Positions 51,540-59,215 of a DNA stretch of 64,000 nt are shown in pieces; the stretch's first letter is position 1, and every line of letters starts with the position of its first letter. Location: contig NZ_JYIX01000034.1 of the NCBI RefSeq assembly GCF_000956505.1, positions 1 to 64,000 on the forward strand, given 5' to 3'. The translations under genes and the position numbers were made by a program. The notes beneath the pieces were generated by a model. It saw nothing but the letters and a program-made list of their open reading frames with translations, had not been told where the DNA came from and ran no database searches. This stretch comes from Microbacterium azadirachtae (GTDB lineage Bacteria; Actinomycetota; Actinomycetes; Actinomycetales; Microbacteriaceae).

Positions 51540-52400
51540 ATGAGCGCCAGCCCCGAGATCCTCCGCTACGCCGCCTTCGCCGATGCGCCCGAGGGCGGCA
51601 ACCCGGCCGGCATCGTCCTCGGCGCCGCCGCCCTGACCGATGCCGAGATGCTGCGGATCGCCGCGGATGTCGGATATCCGGAGACCGCGTTCCTGCTCTC
51701 CTCCGCGACCGTCGACGGCGTCCGGCGGCACCGGATCCGATATTGGTCGCCCGCCGCGGAGGTCCCGTTCTGCGGGCACGCGACCGTCGCCACCGCCGTG
51801 GTGCTCGCCGAGCGCGAGGGACCGGGCGCGATGGTCTTCGACACGCCCGTGGGTGAAGTCGCGATCGCGGCGACATCAGCGGCGGACGGGATCGAGGTCT
51901 CCTTCACGAGCGTCGAGCCGACCGTGCGCGCGCTGGATCCGCAGGTCCTCGGCCGAACCCTCGAGCTGCTCTCGCTGCGCACCGACGACCTGGATCCGGC
52001 CTACCCGCCGCGGGAGGCCTTCGCGGGCAACTGGCACCCCGTGCTGGTGCTGCGGGATCCGGAGATCTTCCACCAGTTCCGGTTCGCGCCGGAGCCCGTG
52101 GCCGAGCTCATGCTCGCGCAGGGCTGGACCGGCACGATCACCGTGCTGCACGCCCTATCGGAGCGCGAGTTCCTCGCCCGCAACATCTTCCCCGTCGCAC
52201 GCATCACCGAGGACCCGGCGACCGGATCCGCCGCCGCCGCGACCGGCGCCTACCTGCGCGCGATCGGCCGCGTCCCCGAGGCCCGCATCGTGCGGATCCA
52301 CCAGGGCGCGCATGTCGGCCGCCCGAGCCTGCTGACGGTCACGATCCCGGAGTCCGGCGGCATCGTCGTGACCGGCGGGGCGACGAGGATCCCGGGCTGA
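51540..52400 (+). CDS. PhzF family protein
   Basis: A 286-residue PhzF/diaminopimelate-epimerase-fold protein. GGNPAGIVL is the first conserved loop, Glu48 in YPETAF aligns with the catalytic acid of PhzF, and FCGHATVATAVVLAE and EDPATGSAAAATG are the second pair of loops. The family isomerises trans-2,3-dihydro-3-hydroxyanthranilate in phenazine synthesis, but stand-alone members have other unknown substrates; no phenazine genes are present. Starts 56 bp after the ThDP enzyme. Confidence 0.9.
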   Translation: MSASPEILRYAAFADAPEGGNPAGIVLGAAALTDAEMLRIAADVGYPETAFLLSSATVDGVRRHRIRYWSPAAEVPFCGHATVATAVVLAEREGPGAMVFDTPVGEVAIAATSAADGIEVSFTSVEPTVRALDPQVLGRTLELLSLRTDDLDPAYPPREAFAGNWHPVLVLRDPEIFHQFRFAPEPVAELMLAQGWTGTITVLHALSEREFLARNIFPVARITEDPATGSAAAATGAYLRAIGRVPEARIVRIHQGAHVGRPSLLTVTIPESGGIVVTGGATRIPG

Positions 52401-52422
52401 GTCCGCCCGGCCGAATTTCCGA

Positions 52423-52501
52423 CCGTGTCCCACTTTTGGCTGGGTTTCGGCCTGTTTCACAGCCGAAAGTGGGACACCACCCCGCACAAAGTGGGACACG
52501 G
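52423..52501. repeat. GTGTCCCACTTT three-arm palindrome
   Basis: GTGTCCCACTTTTGGCTG (52425-52442) pairs with CAGCCGAAAGTGGGACAC (52460-52477) with one mismatch, and CCGTGTCCCACTTT can pair instead with CAAAGTGGGACACGG (52487-52501). One forward and two inverted words allow alternative hairpins. It lies between the convergent PhzF and monooxygenase genes. Confidence 0.75.
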
Positions 52502-52549
52502 TGGGCACCGCCCCTCCCCGGAGCGGGCGCAGGAATGGCCGGCCCTGCC

Positions 52550-54418
52550 TCACACCTCCAGGAAGGCACCCTCCAGGAACGAGGCGAGCTCGTCGACACC
52601 GTCGAGCGGCAGGATCGCGGCGACGTACTGGTCCGGGCGGACCACCACCACCACGCCTTCGCGGGACAGCTCGCGCTCGGCGAAGATGTCCGTCGTCGAC
52701 CAGTGCGAGGGCGCCGCGGCGTACAGCTTCTCCCAGTCGGTGAGACCGAGCGGGCCGGTCTTCGGCTGGAACAGCGCGGGGGCGGTCGTGACGTCGAGGT
52801 CCTCGTAGGACTGCTGCGAGATCGCCTTCACATCGAACACCGCGTCCACGTCGCCGTCGGCCGGGGTGAAGCGGGCGAGCACGGGCGCCGCGGCCTCGGC
52901 CCACGCGTCCAGCCCGGAACCGGCGGCGTCGCCGAACGCGTACAGGCGCCAGCGGCCGTCGGCCTTGGCGTGGTGGCCCAGGTGGATGACGTTGCCGTCG
53001 GATACGCGCACGACCTCGGCGCTCTTGAAGCGCTTGCCGAGCGGGAAGCCCGCGGCCAGCGCCTGATGCGCATCGGATCCGGTGATCATCGACGAGGTGT
53101 ACTGCGTCATGAACCCCGAGGGGAACTCCGCCGTAGCGAGGTAGTACTTCGCCAGCTCCTGCGGGTCCGAGATCTCCTCGGGCTTGCGCGCCATGAGCGA
53201 GGACCACTCGCGGTCGAAGTCGATGAGCTGCTGGGCGACAGGATGCCGCTCGGCGCCGTAGGTCGACAGCAGCGCGGCGGGGGCGCGGCCGGTGAGCACC
53301 GAGCCGAGCTTCCAGCCGAGGTTGAATCCGTCCTGCATCGACACGTTCATGCCCTGCCCCGCCTTGGCGCTGTGCGTGTGGCAGGCGTCGCCGGTGAGGA
53401 AGACGCGCGGCGCGGCGACGGAACCGGGATCCACGTCGTCGAAGCCGTCCGTGATCCGGTGGCCGACCTCGTACACGCTGTGCCAGGCGACCTCCTTCAC
53501 GTCGATCGCGTAGGGGTGCAGGATCTCGTTCGCCTTGGTGATGATCGCCTCGATCGGCGTCGCGCGCACGGCGTGGTTGTCGTCGGCGGCGACCTCGCCG
53601 AGATCGATGTACATGCGGCTGAGGTAGCCGCCCTCGCGCGGGATGTGCAGGATGTTGCCCGCCTCGGCGTTGATCGCGCACTTGGTGCGCCAGTCCGGGA
53701 AATCGGTGTTGACCAGCACGTCCATGACGCCCCAGGCGTGCGCGGAGATCCCGCCGACGTGCTTGCGGCCGATCGCCTCGCGCACGCCGCTGCGGGCGCC
53801 GTCGCAACCGGCGACGTACTTCGCGCGGATGGTGCGCTCCTCGCCTGCGCGCTCCCCCGCGGAGTAGCGCACCCGCACCTCGACGGGGTGCTCCCCCTCC
53901 TCGTGCACGGTGAGGCCGAGGAACTCCACGCCGTAGTCCGGCAGGATCCGCCCCGGGCCGTCGGCGGCTGCTTCGGCGAAGTAGTCGAGCACGCGCGCCT
54001 GGTTCACGATGAGGTGCGGGAACTCGCAGATGTCGTAGGCGTAGTCGGCGGTCCGCGCGGTACGGACGATGTTCTGGCGGTTCTCCGGATCCGGGCCCCA
54101 GAAGTTCATCCAGCCGATGTTGTAGGCCTCGGCGACGATCCGCTCGGCGAAGCCGAACGCCTGGAAGGTCTCGACACTGCGCGGCTGGATGCCGTCCGCC
54201 TGGCCGAGCACGAGGCGTCCGCCGCGCTTCTCGATCATCCGCGTGGTGACGTCGGGATACTGCGACATCTGGGCGGCGAGGAGCATGCCCGCAGGGCCGG
54301 ATCCGACGATCAGGACATCCATCGTGTCGGGGAGGTCCGCGGGACGGTCGATGCCCGTCCCTGCGGCGGGGAGCACGCGGGGGTCGTGGGAGACGTATCC
54401 GTGGTGGTGGAACTGCAT
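52550..54418 (-). CDS. FAD-dependent aromatic monooxygenase (MobA/phenol hydroxylase type)
   Basis: A 622-residue single-component flavin monooxygenase. GSGPAG (residues 39-44) starts the FAD domain, the DG-type motif AGCDGARSGVRE and the second FAD loop GDACHTHSAKAGQGMN follow, and a C-terminal thioredoxin-like domain (from about 430) is as in phenol 2- and 3-hydroxybenzoate 4-monooxygenases. I took ATG 54418, with CAGGAAGGAATC upstream. It is divergent from an IclR gene and next to the homoprotocatechuate cluster, so ortho-hydroxylation of a hydroxyphenylacetate or hydroxybenzoate is a fair inference. Confidence 0.9.
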   Translation of the reverse strand: MQFHHHGYVSHDPRVLPAAGTGIDRPADLPDTMDVLIVGSGPAGMLLAAQMSQYPDVTTRMIEKRGGRLVLGQADGIQPRSVETFQAFGFAERIVAEAYNIGWMNFWGPDPENRQNIVRTARTADYAYDICEFPHLIVNQARVLDYFAEAAADGPGRILPDYGVEFLGLTVHEEGEHPVEVRVRYSAGERAGEERTIRAKYVAGCDGARSGVREAIGRKHVGGISAHAWGVMDVLVNTDFPDWRTKCAINAEAGNILHIPREGGYLSRMYIDLGEVAADDNHAVRATPIEAIITKANEILHPYAIDVKEVAWHSVYEVGHRITDGFDDVDPGSVAAPRVFLTGDACHTHSAKAGQGMNVSMQDGFNLGWKLGSVLTGRAPAALLSTYGAERHPVAQQLIDFDREWSSLMARKPEEISDPQELAKYYLATAEFPSGFMTQYTSSMITGSDAHQALAAGFPLGKRFKSAEVVRVSDGNVIHLGHHAKADGRWRLYAFGDAAGSGLDAWAEAAAPVLARFTPADGDVDAVFDVKAISQQSYEDLDVTTAPALFQPKTGPLGLTDWEKLYAAAPSHWSTTDIFAERELSREGVVVVVRPDQYVAAILPLDGVDELASFLEGAFLEV

Positions 54419-54514
54419 CGTCGTCGATTCCTTCCTGACGGCGCCGTCGGGCTCGGTTCGGGCTGGTGCGCGGATCATGCGCTTCGCGAGAATGTCTTGC
54501 GCCTCGCATCGTCG

Positions 54515-54551
54515 TGTTCTATATTCGAACATGACGTTCTACTATTGAACA
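54515..54551. promoter_or_regulatory. Tandem IclR operators
   Basis: Two inverted repeats GTTC-N7-GAAC lie at 54516-54530 and 54536-54550, exactly 20 bp apart (two helical turns). The outer form is TGTTCTATATTCGAACA for the first. They sit in the AT-rich gap between the divergent monooxygenase and IclR genes, as expected for cooperative binding of an IclR tetramer. Confidence 0.8.
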
Positions 54552-54597
54552 CAGACTATCCGAGGTCGCGCGAGCGATCAAGACGCGAGGAGCATTC

Positions 54598-55296
54598 ATG
54601 GCCGACGCCCCCGCTTCGCAGACCCTCAGCCGCGGCATCCGGATCCTGGAGGTCCTCGCCGACGCGCGCGGACCCCTCTCGATCGACGAGATCGCCGCAG
54701 CGCTCGGCGTGCACCGCTCGATCGCCTACCGGCTGCTGCGCACGCTCGAGGATCACGGGCTCGTCTCGCGGGACGCCTCGGGCCTCGTCGCGCTGGGTGC
54801 GCGCATGGCCGCCCTCGCCGCCGGCGTCGCGAACGATCTGCAGGCTGAAGCCCTCCCCGAGCTCACCGCCGTCGCGAACGAGCTCGGCATGACCTGCTTC
54901 CTCGCGGTGCTCGACGGCGAGGAATGCATCACCCTCGTGAGCGTGGAGCCGCGCCACGCCGTGGCGAGCGTCGCCCAGCACCCTGGCGCGCGGCACTCGG
55001 TCACCGTAGGCGCGCCGGGCAAGGCGATCCTCGCCCAGCTCACCGAGCCGGAGTGGCCCTCGGGCGCCGGTGCGGCGCTGCGCGCGGAGGCCGCCGGCGT
55101 GCGCACCACGGGATACGCCACGAGTCATGACGAGGTGATCCCGACCGTGCAGTCCGTGGCGGTGCCACTCGCCCTGCGCGGACAGCGCCCGGCCGCGATC
55201 GCCGTCCTGCACGTCGCCACGGACCGCACCGACGCGGAGATCGCCGCACGCCTGGAGCGCTCGGCGACGACGATCCGCGACGCGCTCGGGGCCTGA
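54598..55296 (+). CDS. IclR family transcriptional regulator
   Basis: A 232-residue IclR protein: winged helix at residues 8-70 (LSRGIRILEVLADARGPLSI, ALGVHRSIAYRLLRTLEDHG) and effector domain from about 85 with SVEPRHAVASVA and HSVTVGAPGKAILAQL. The ATG is preceded by GCGAGGAGCATTC. It is the likely regulator of the divergent monooxygenase through the two tandem operators, with an aromatic acid as probable ligand. Confidence 0.93.
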   Translation: MADAPASQTLSRGIRILEVLADARGPLSIDEIAAALGVHRSIAYRLLRTLEDHGLVSRDASGLVALGARMAALAAGVANDLQAEALPELTAVANELGMTCFLAVLDGEECITLVSVEPRHAVASVAQHPGARHSVTVGAPGKAILAQLTEPEWPSGAGAALRAEAAGVRTTGYATSHDEVIPTVQSVAVPLALRGQRPAAIAVLHVATDRTDAEIAARLERSATTIRDALGA

Positions 55297-55329
55297 GCCG
55301 GACCACCAGCCTCAGTCCGCAGGACGAAC

Positions 55330-55370
55330 GCAACTCTGCAGGACGATCACGCATCGTCCTGCAGAGTTGC
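55330..55370. repeat. GCAACTCTGCAGGACGAT hairpin
   Basis: GCAACTCTGCAGGACGAT (55330-55347) and its exact complement (55353-55370) leave a 5-nt loop. GCAGGACGA also occurs just upstream (55319-55327) and GGAGTTGCG just downstream, so the same words are reused around the main stem. It separates the convergent IclR and MHS transporter genes. Confidence 0.8.
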
Positions 55371-55419
55371 AAGGAACCTTCGGAGTTGCGGGCGCGGAGC
55401 AGCCCCGCGCCCGCCGGCC

Positions 55420-56799
55420 TCAGACCCGCGAGAGCCCGCGGATCGGACTGACGGCCTGCTCGGCCTCGGCCTCCGGCCCGAGCGGGATGCCGCTGCGGTC
55501 GCGCAGCAGGAGCGTCGCGAGAAGGCCGATCACGGTCATGCCCGCGAGGTACCAGGTGACGGCCATGGTGGATCCGGTGGCCTGCACGATCGCGGTCGCG
55601 ATCGTCGGAGCGAAGGCGCCTCCGGCGATGGCCCCGATCGCGTAGGAGATCGAGACTCCGGAGAACCGGATCGAGGCGGGGAAGAGCTCGGTGTACAGCG
55701 CCGCCTGCGGACCGTACGTGAAGCCGAGACCGATCGTGAGGATGGCGAGGGCCACGAACAGCAGTCCGACCTGCCCCGTGTTCACCAGCGGGAACAGCGT
55801 GAACACGCCCACGAGCTGCAGGATCCATCCGACGATGTAGGTGGTCCGGCGCCCGATCCGATCCGAGATCCATCCGGCGACCAGGGTCGACAGCAGCCAA
55901 GTGACGGCAGAGCCGGCCACCGCCCACAGCACGGGTCCGCGGTCGAGCTTGAGCGCACCATCGGGGTTGGTCGCGTACCCCTGGATGTAGCCCCCGGTGG
56001 TCATGTAACCGACTGCGTTGTTGCCGGCGAAGACGAGTGCAGCGATGATCACGAGCAGCAGGTGCTTGCGGAACAGCTGCACGATCGGCATGCTCGCCGC
56101 CTCCTTGCGCTCGGCCAATTCGGTGAACACCGGGCTCTCCTCGACCCGGCGCCGCACGTAGTAGCCGACCACGATCAGCACCACGCTGAGCAGGAACGGG
56201 ATCCGCCAGCCCCAGGACAGGAACTGGTCGCCCGGCGCGACCAGCGCCATGACCGCCATCACGCCAGAGGCGATCAGCAGGCCGAGTGGCACGCCGATCT
56301 GCGGCGCCGCACCGAAGATGCCGCGCTTGGCCTTGGGTGCGTGCTCGACGGCCATCAGCACCGCGCCACCCCACTCCCCGCCGGCCGAGATGCCCTGCAG
56401 GATGCGCAGCAGCACCAGCAGGATCGGCGCCGCGACCCCGATCGCGTTGGCATCGGGAAGCACGCCGATCAGCGCTGTCGCCGCACCCATCAGGATCAGC
56501 GTCCACATCAGGACCGCCTTGCGACCGAATTTGTCGCCGAAGTGGCCGGCCAGGAATGCGCCAAGGGGGCGGAACAGGAAGCTGACGCCGACCGTCGCGA
56601 AACCGACCAGAGCGCTGTTGGCACCGAGATCCTTGAAGAAGAGCTGGCCGAACACCAGTCCCACCGCGGTGGCGTAGATGAAGAAGTCGTACCACTCGAC
56701 CGTGGTGCCGATGACGGTGGCGAAGACCACCCGCCGCCGGTCCGCCGCTGAGGCGATGGTTCCTGTGGGCGTGAAGCCCGGGGAGGATTCTGCGGACAT
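55420..56799 (-). CDS. MFS transporter, metabolite:H+ symporter (MHS) family
   Basis: A 459-residue 12-TM facilitator of the MHS group (ShiA/ProP/KgtP-like). Characteristic are TVEWYDFFIYATAVGLVFGQ in helix 1 and GHFGDKFGRKAVL in loop 2-3, and a charged central loop VRRRVEESPVFTELAERKEA. ATG 56799 has CAAAGGAGACAGC. It is divergent from the FAH-RraA gene, so it probably imports the aromatic acid degraded by the hpa-type genes. Confidence 0.9.
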   Translation of the reverse strand: MSAESSPGFTPTGTIASAADRRRVVFATVIGTTVEWYDFFIYATAVGLVFGQLFFKDLGANSALVGFATVGVSFLFRPLGAFLAGHFGDKFGRKAVLMWTLILMGAATALIGVLPDANAIGVAAPILLVLLRILQGISAGGEWGGAVLMAVEHAPKAKRGIFGAAPQIGVPLGLLIASGVMAVMALVAPGDQFLSWGWRIPFLLSVVLIVVGYYVRRRVEESPVFTELAERKEAASMPIVQLFRKHLLLVIIAALVFAGNNAVGYMTTGGYIQGYATNPDGALKLDRGPVLWAVAGSAVTWLLSTLVAGWISDRIGRRTTYIVGWILQLVGVFTLFPLVNTGQVGLLFVALAILTIGLGFTYGPQAALYTELFPASIRFSGVSISYAIGAIAGGAFAPTIATAIVQATGSTMAVTWYLAGMTVIGLLATLLLRDRSGIPLGPEAEAEQAVSPIRGLSRV

Positions 56800-56918
56800 G
56801 CTGTCTCCTTTGCATGGGACGTCGTCGTCTTGGCCGACATCGTCGTCGTGCCCGTCACGAGGGTTCAGGATCCTGCGGACGGATCCCGATCCCATGCTTG
56901 CCGGGCTCGACCCGATGA

Positions 56919-56934
56919 TATACGATTTCGAATA
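56919..56934. promoter_or_regulatory. Candidate GntR operator
   Basis: TATACGATTTCGAATA is an imperfect 16-bp palindrome (7-bp arms, one mismatch) in the AT-rich part of the gap between the MHS transporter and the FAH-RraA gene. FadR-type GntR proteins bind sites of this size; the GntR gene is third in this region. Confidence 0.5.
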
Positions 56935-56983
56935 CGAAGCCAAGGAGCACCCTCTCTGGCACCCACTGCGCGAGGAGGCGCCC

Positions 56984-58507
56984 ATGTCCGCACCGATCGA
57001 CCGGCCCGGCAAGATCATCGCGATCCACCTCAACTACCGCTCACGTGCCGACCAGCGCGGACGCACCCCTGCCTCCCCCTCCTACTTCTTCAAGCCGTCC
57101 TCCTCCGTGGCCGGCACCGACGGCGTCGTGGAGCGCCCAGCCGGCACCGAGCTGCTCGCCTTCGAGGGCGAGATCGCGCTCATCATCGGCACCGCCGCGC
57201 ACCGGGTGAGCGTCGAGGACGCCTGGTCGCACGTCGCCTGGGTGACCGCGTCGAACGACCTCGGCCTGTACGACCTGCGCGCGAACGACAAGGGCTCGAA
57301 CGTCCGCTCCAAGGGCGGCGACGGCTACACCCCGCTCGGCCCCGACCTCATCCCGGCGGCCGACGTCGACCCCGCCGAGCTGCGCGTGCGCGCCTGGGTG
57401 AACGGCGACCTGCGCCAGGACGACGAGACCAGCGGCCTGCTGTTCCCGCTCCCGCAGCTGATCGCCGACCTCTCCCAGCACTTCACGCTCGAGCCCGGCG
57501 ACATCATCCTGACCGGCACCCCTGCCGGATCCAGCGTGATCGTCCCCGGAGACGTGGTCGTGGTCGAGGTCGACGCCCCGCACTCCTCCAAGACGCTCAC
57601 CTCCGGCGGACTGCGCACGACCGTCACGCAGGGCACCGTCGCCTTCGACGGCGCTCTCGGATCCCTCCCCGCCGTGGACGACCTTCAGCGCGCGGAGGCC
57701 TGGGGCTCGCGCGAAGACGCGGGTCTTGCCCCCGCCGCCGAGCCCGTCGAAGCGCCCGCCGCGACGCCCGCAGCTTCCGGGCTCGACCCGCAGCTCCGCG
57801 CCAAGCTCATCGCGGCGCCGACCGCCGGCCTCAGCGCCCAGCTCCGCAAGCGCGGCCTGCACGCGTGCTTCATCGACGGCGTCTCGGCCAATCTGCCCGG
57901 AGCGAAGATCGTCGGCACCGCGAAGACCCTGCGCTTCGTCCCCGCCCGTGAAGACCTCTTCAAGAGTCACGGCGGCGGCTACAACGCGCAGAAGCGCTGC
58001 TTCGACGCCGTCGACGAGGGCGAGATCATCGTGATCGAGGCCCGCGGCGACGCCACCACCGGAACGCTCGGCGACATCCTCGCGCTGCGCGCCAAGGCCC
58101 GCCGCGCCGCCGGCGTGGTCACCGACGGCGGCGTGCGCGATTTCGCGGCGGTCGCGGAGATCGGCCTGCCCGTGTTCTCGCAGGGCGCGCACCCCTCCGT
58201 GCTCGGCCGCAAGCACGTCCCGTGGGACGTCGACGTGACGATCGCCTGCGGCGGTGCCACGGTGCAGCCGGGCGACATCATCGTCGGCGACAGCGACGGC
58301 GTGATCGTGATCCCGCCCGCCCTCGTCGAAGAGGTCGTCGATGCCACCCTCGCGCAGGAGGACGAGGACGCCTGGATCGCCGAGCAGGTGGAGGCCGGCC
58401 ACCCGGTGGACGGGCTCTTCCCGATGAACGCCGCCTGGCGCGCGAAGTACGACGCCGTGCAGGCCGACCGGTTCCTGAGCGAGCGCAGCGAGACGAAGAA
58501 CGACTGA
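56984..58507 (+). CDS. FAH-RraA fusion, HpaG-like bifunctional enzyme
   Basis: A 507-residue fusion. Residues 10-225 form an FAH-family domain (LAFEGEIALIIG metal site, ASNDLGLYDLR, LTGTPAGSSVI), related to HpaG 5-oxopent-3-ene-1,2,5-tricarboxylate decarboxylase/HHDD isomerase. Residues 265-490 form an RraA-like/HMG-aldolase domain (GVVTDGGVRDFAAVAEIG). Canonical HpaG is two FAH halves, so the second half here is replaced. The linker (AAEPVEAPAATPAAS) is Ala/Pro-rich; the C-terminal FLSERSETKND comes from a dispersed repeat. ATG 56984 follows GAGGAGGCGC. It is first in the rightward hpa-type operon. Confidence 0.88.
   Translation: MSAPIDRPGKIIAIHLNYRSRADQRGRTPASPSYFFKPSSSVAGTDGVVERPAGTELLAFEGEIALIIGTAAHRVSVEDAWSHVAWVTASNDLGLYDLRANDKGSNVRSKGGDGYTPLGPDLIPAADVDPAELRVRAWVNGDLRQDDETSGLLFPLPQLIADLSQHFTLEPGDIILTGTPAGSSVIVPGDVVVVEVDAPHSSKTLTSGGLRTTVTQGTVAFDGALGSLPAVDDLQRAEAWGSREDAGLAPAAEPVEAPAATPAASGLDPQLRAKLIAAPTAGLSAQLRKRGLHACFIDGVSANLPGAKIVGTAKTLRFVPAREDLFKSHGGGYNAQKRCFDAVDEGEIIVIEARGDATTGTLGDILALRAKARRAAGVVTDGGVRDFAAVAEIGLPVFSQGAHPSVLGRKHVPWDVDVTIACGGATVQPGDIIVGDSDGVIVIPPALVEEVVDATLAQEDEDAWIAEQVEAGHPVDGLFPMNAAWRAKYDAVQADRFLSERSETKND
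58466..58498 (+). repeat. 33-bp dispersed repeat, copy 2 (end of FAH-RraA gene)
   Basis: Identical over 33 bp to 43962-43994 and read in the same frame, giving DRFLSERSETK just before the stop codon. Such repeats are expected between genes; here it supplies the C-terminal tail. Confidence 0.85.
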
Positions 58508-59172
58508 TGACCGACATCCTCGCCGGCAGCAAGTCGGAGCAGGCGTACGCCTGGATCCGCGCGCGCATCGCCTCCCACGCCTACGGTCCCGGCTTCCGCC
58601 TGGTGCTCGGCACGATCGCGGACGAGCTCGGCATGAGCGTGGTCCCGGTGCGCGAGGCGATCCGCAGGCTCGAGGCCGAAGGGCTCGTCACGTTCGAGCG
58701 CAACGTCGGCGCGCGGGTCACGCTCGTCGACGAGAGCGAGTACGCGCACACCATGCAGACCCTGGGCCTGGTGGAGGGCGCGGCGACGTCGCTGTCCGCC
58801 CCGCTCCTGGACGCGTCGGCACTGGATCAGGCGCTCGAGGTCAACGACCGGATGACGCGCCTCCTCGAGAACTTCGACGCGCACCGGTTCACCGAGCTGA
58901 ACCGCCAGTTCCACTCCGTGCTCTACGAACCGTGCCCGAACCCGCACATCCTCGACCTCGTGCACCGCGGCTGGGCGCGCCTGAGCGGCATCCGCGAGTC
59001 GACGTTCGCCTTCGTCCCGGGACGCGCCGAGCACTCCGTCGAGGAGCACATCCAGATCGTGGAGCTGATCCGCACGGGTGCCGATCCTCTCGAGATCGAG
59101 CTCGCCGCCCGCAACCACCGCTGGCGCACGCGCGACGCGTTCCTCGCGGCGCTGCACCCCGAGATCCTCTGA
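58507..59172 (+). CDS. GntR family (FadR-type) regulator
   Basis: A 221-residue GntR protein: winged helix at residues 8-70 (AYAWIRARIASHAYGPGFRL, ELGMSVVPVREAIRRLEAEG) and a helical FCD effector domain with metal-binding-type His (LNRQFHSVLYEPC, EHIQIVELIRTG). Its ATG overlaps the previous stop by 1 nt. Placement inside the hpa-type operon suggests control of that operon by a ring-cleavage intermediate. Confidence 0.93.
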   Translation: MTDILAGSKSEQAYAWIRARIASHAYGPGFRLVLGTIADELGMSVVPVREAIRRLEAEGLVTFERNVGARVTLVDESEYAHTMQTLGLVEGAATSLSAPLLDASALDQALEVNDRMTRLLENFDAHRFTELNRQFHSVLYEPCPNPHILDLVHRGWARLSGIRESTFAFVPGRAEHSVEEHIQIVELIRTGADPLEIELAARNHRWRTRDAFLAALHPEIL

Positions 59173-59215
59173 CCGCACCACCGAAGCCATTCAGAACCAC
59201 CCCGGAAGGACGATG

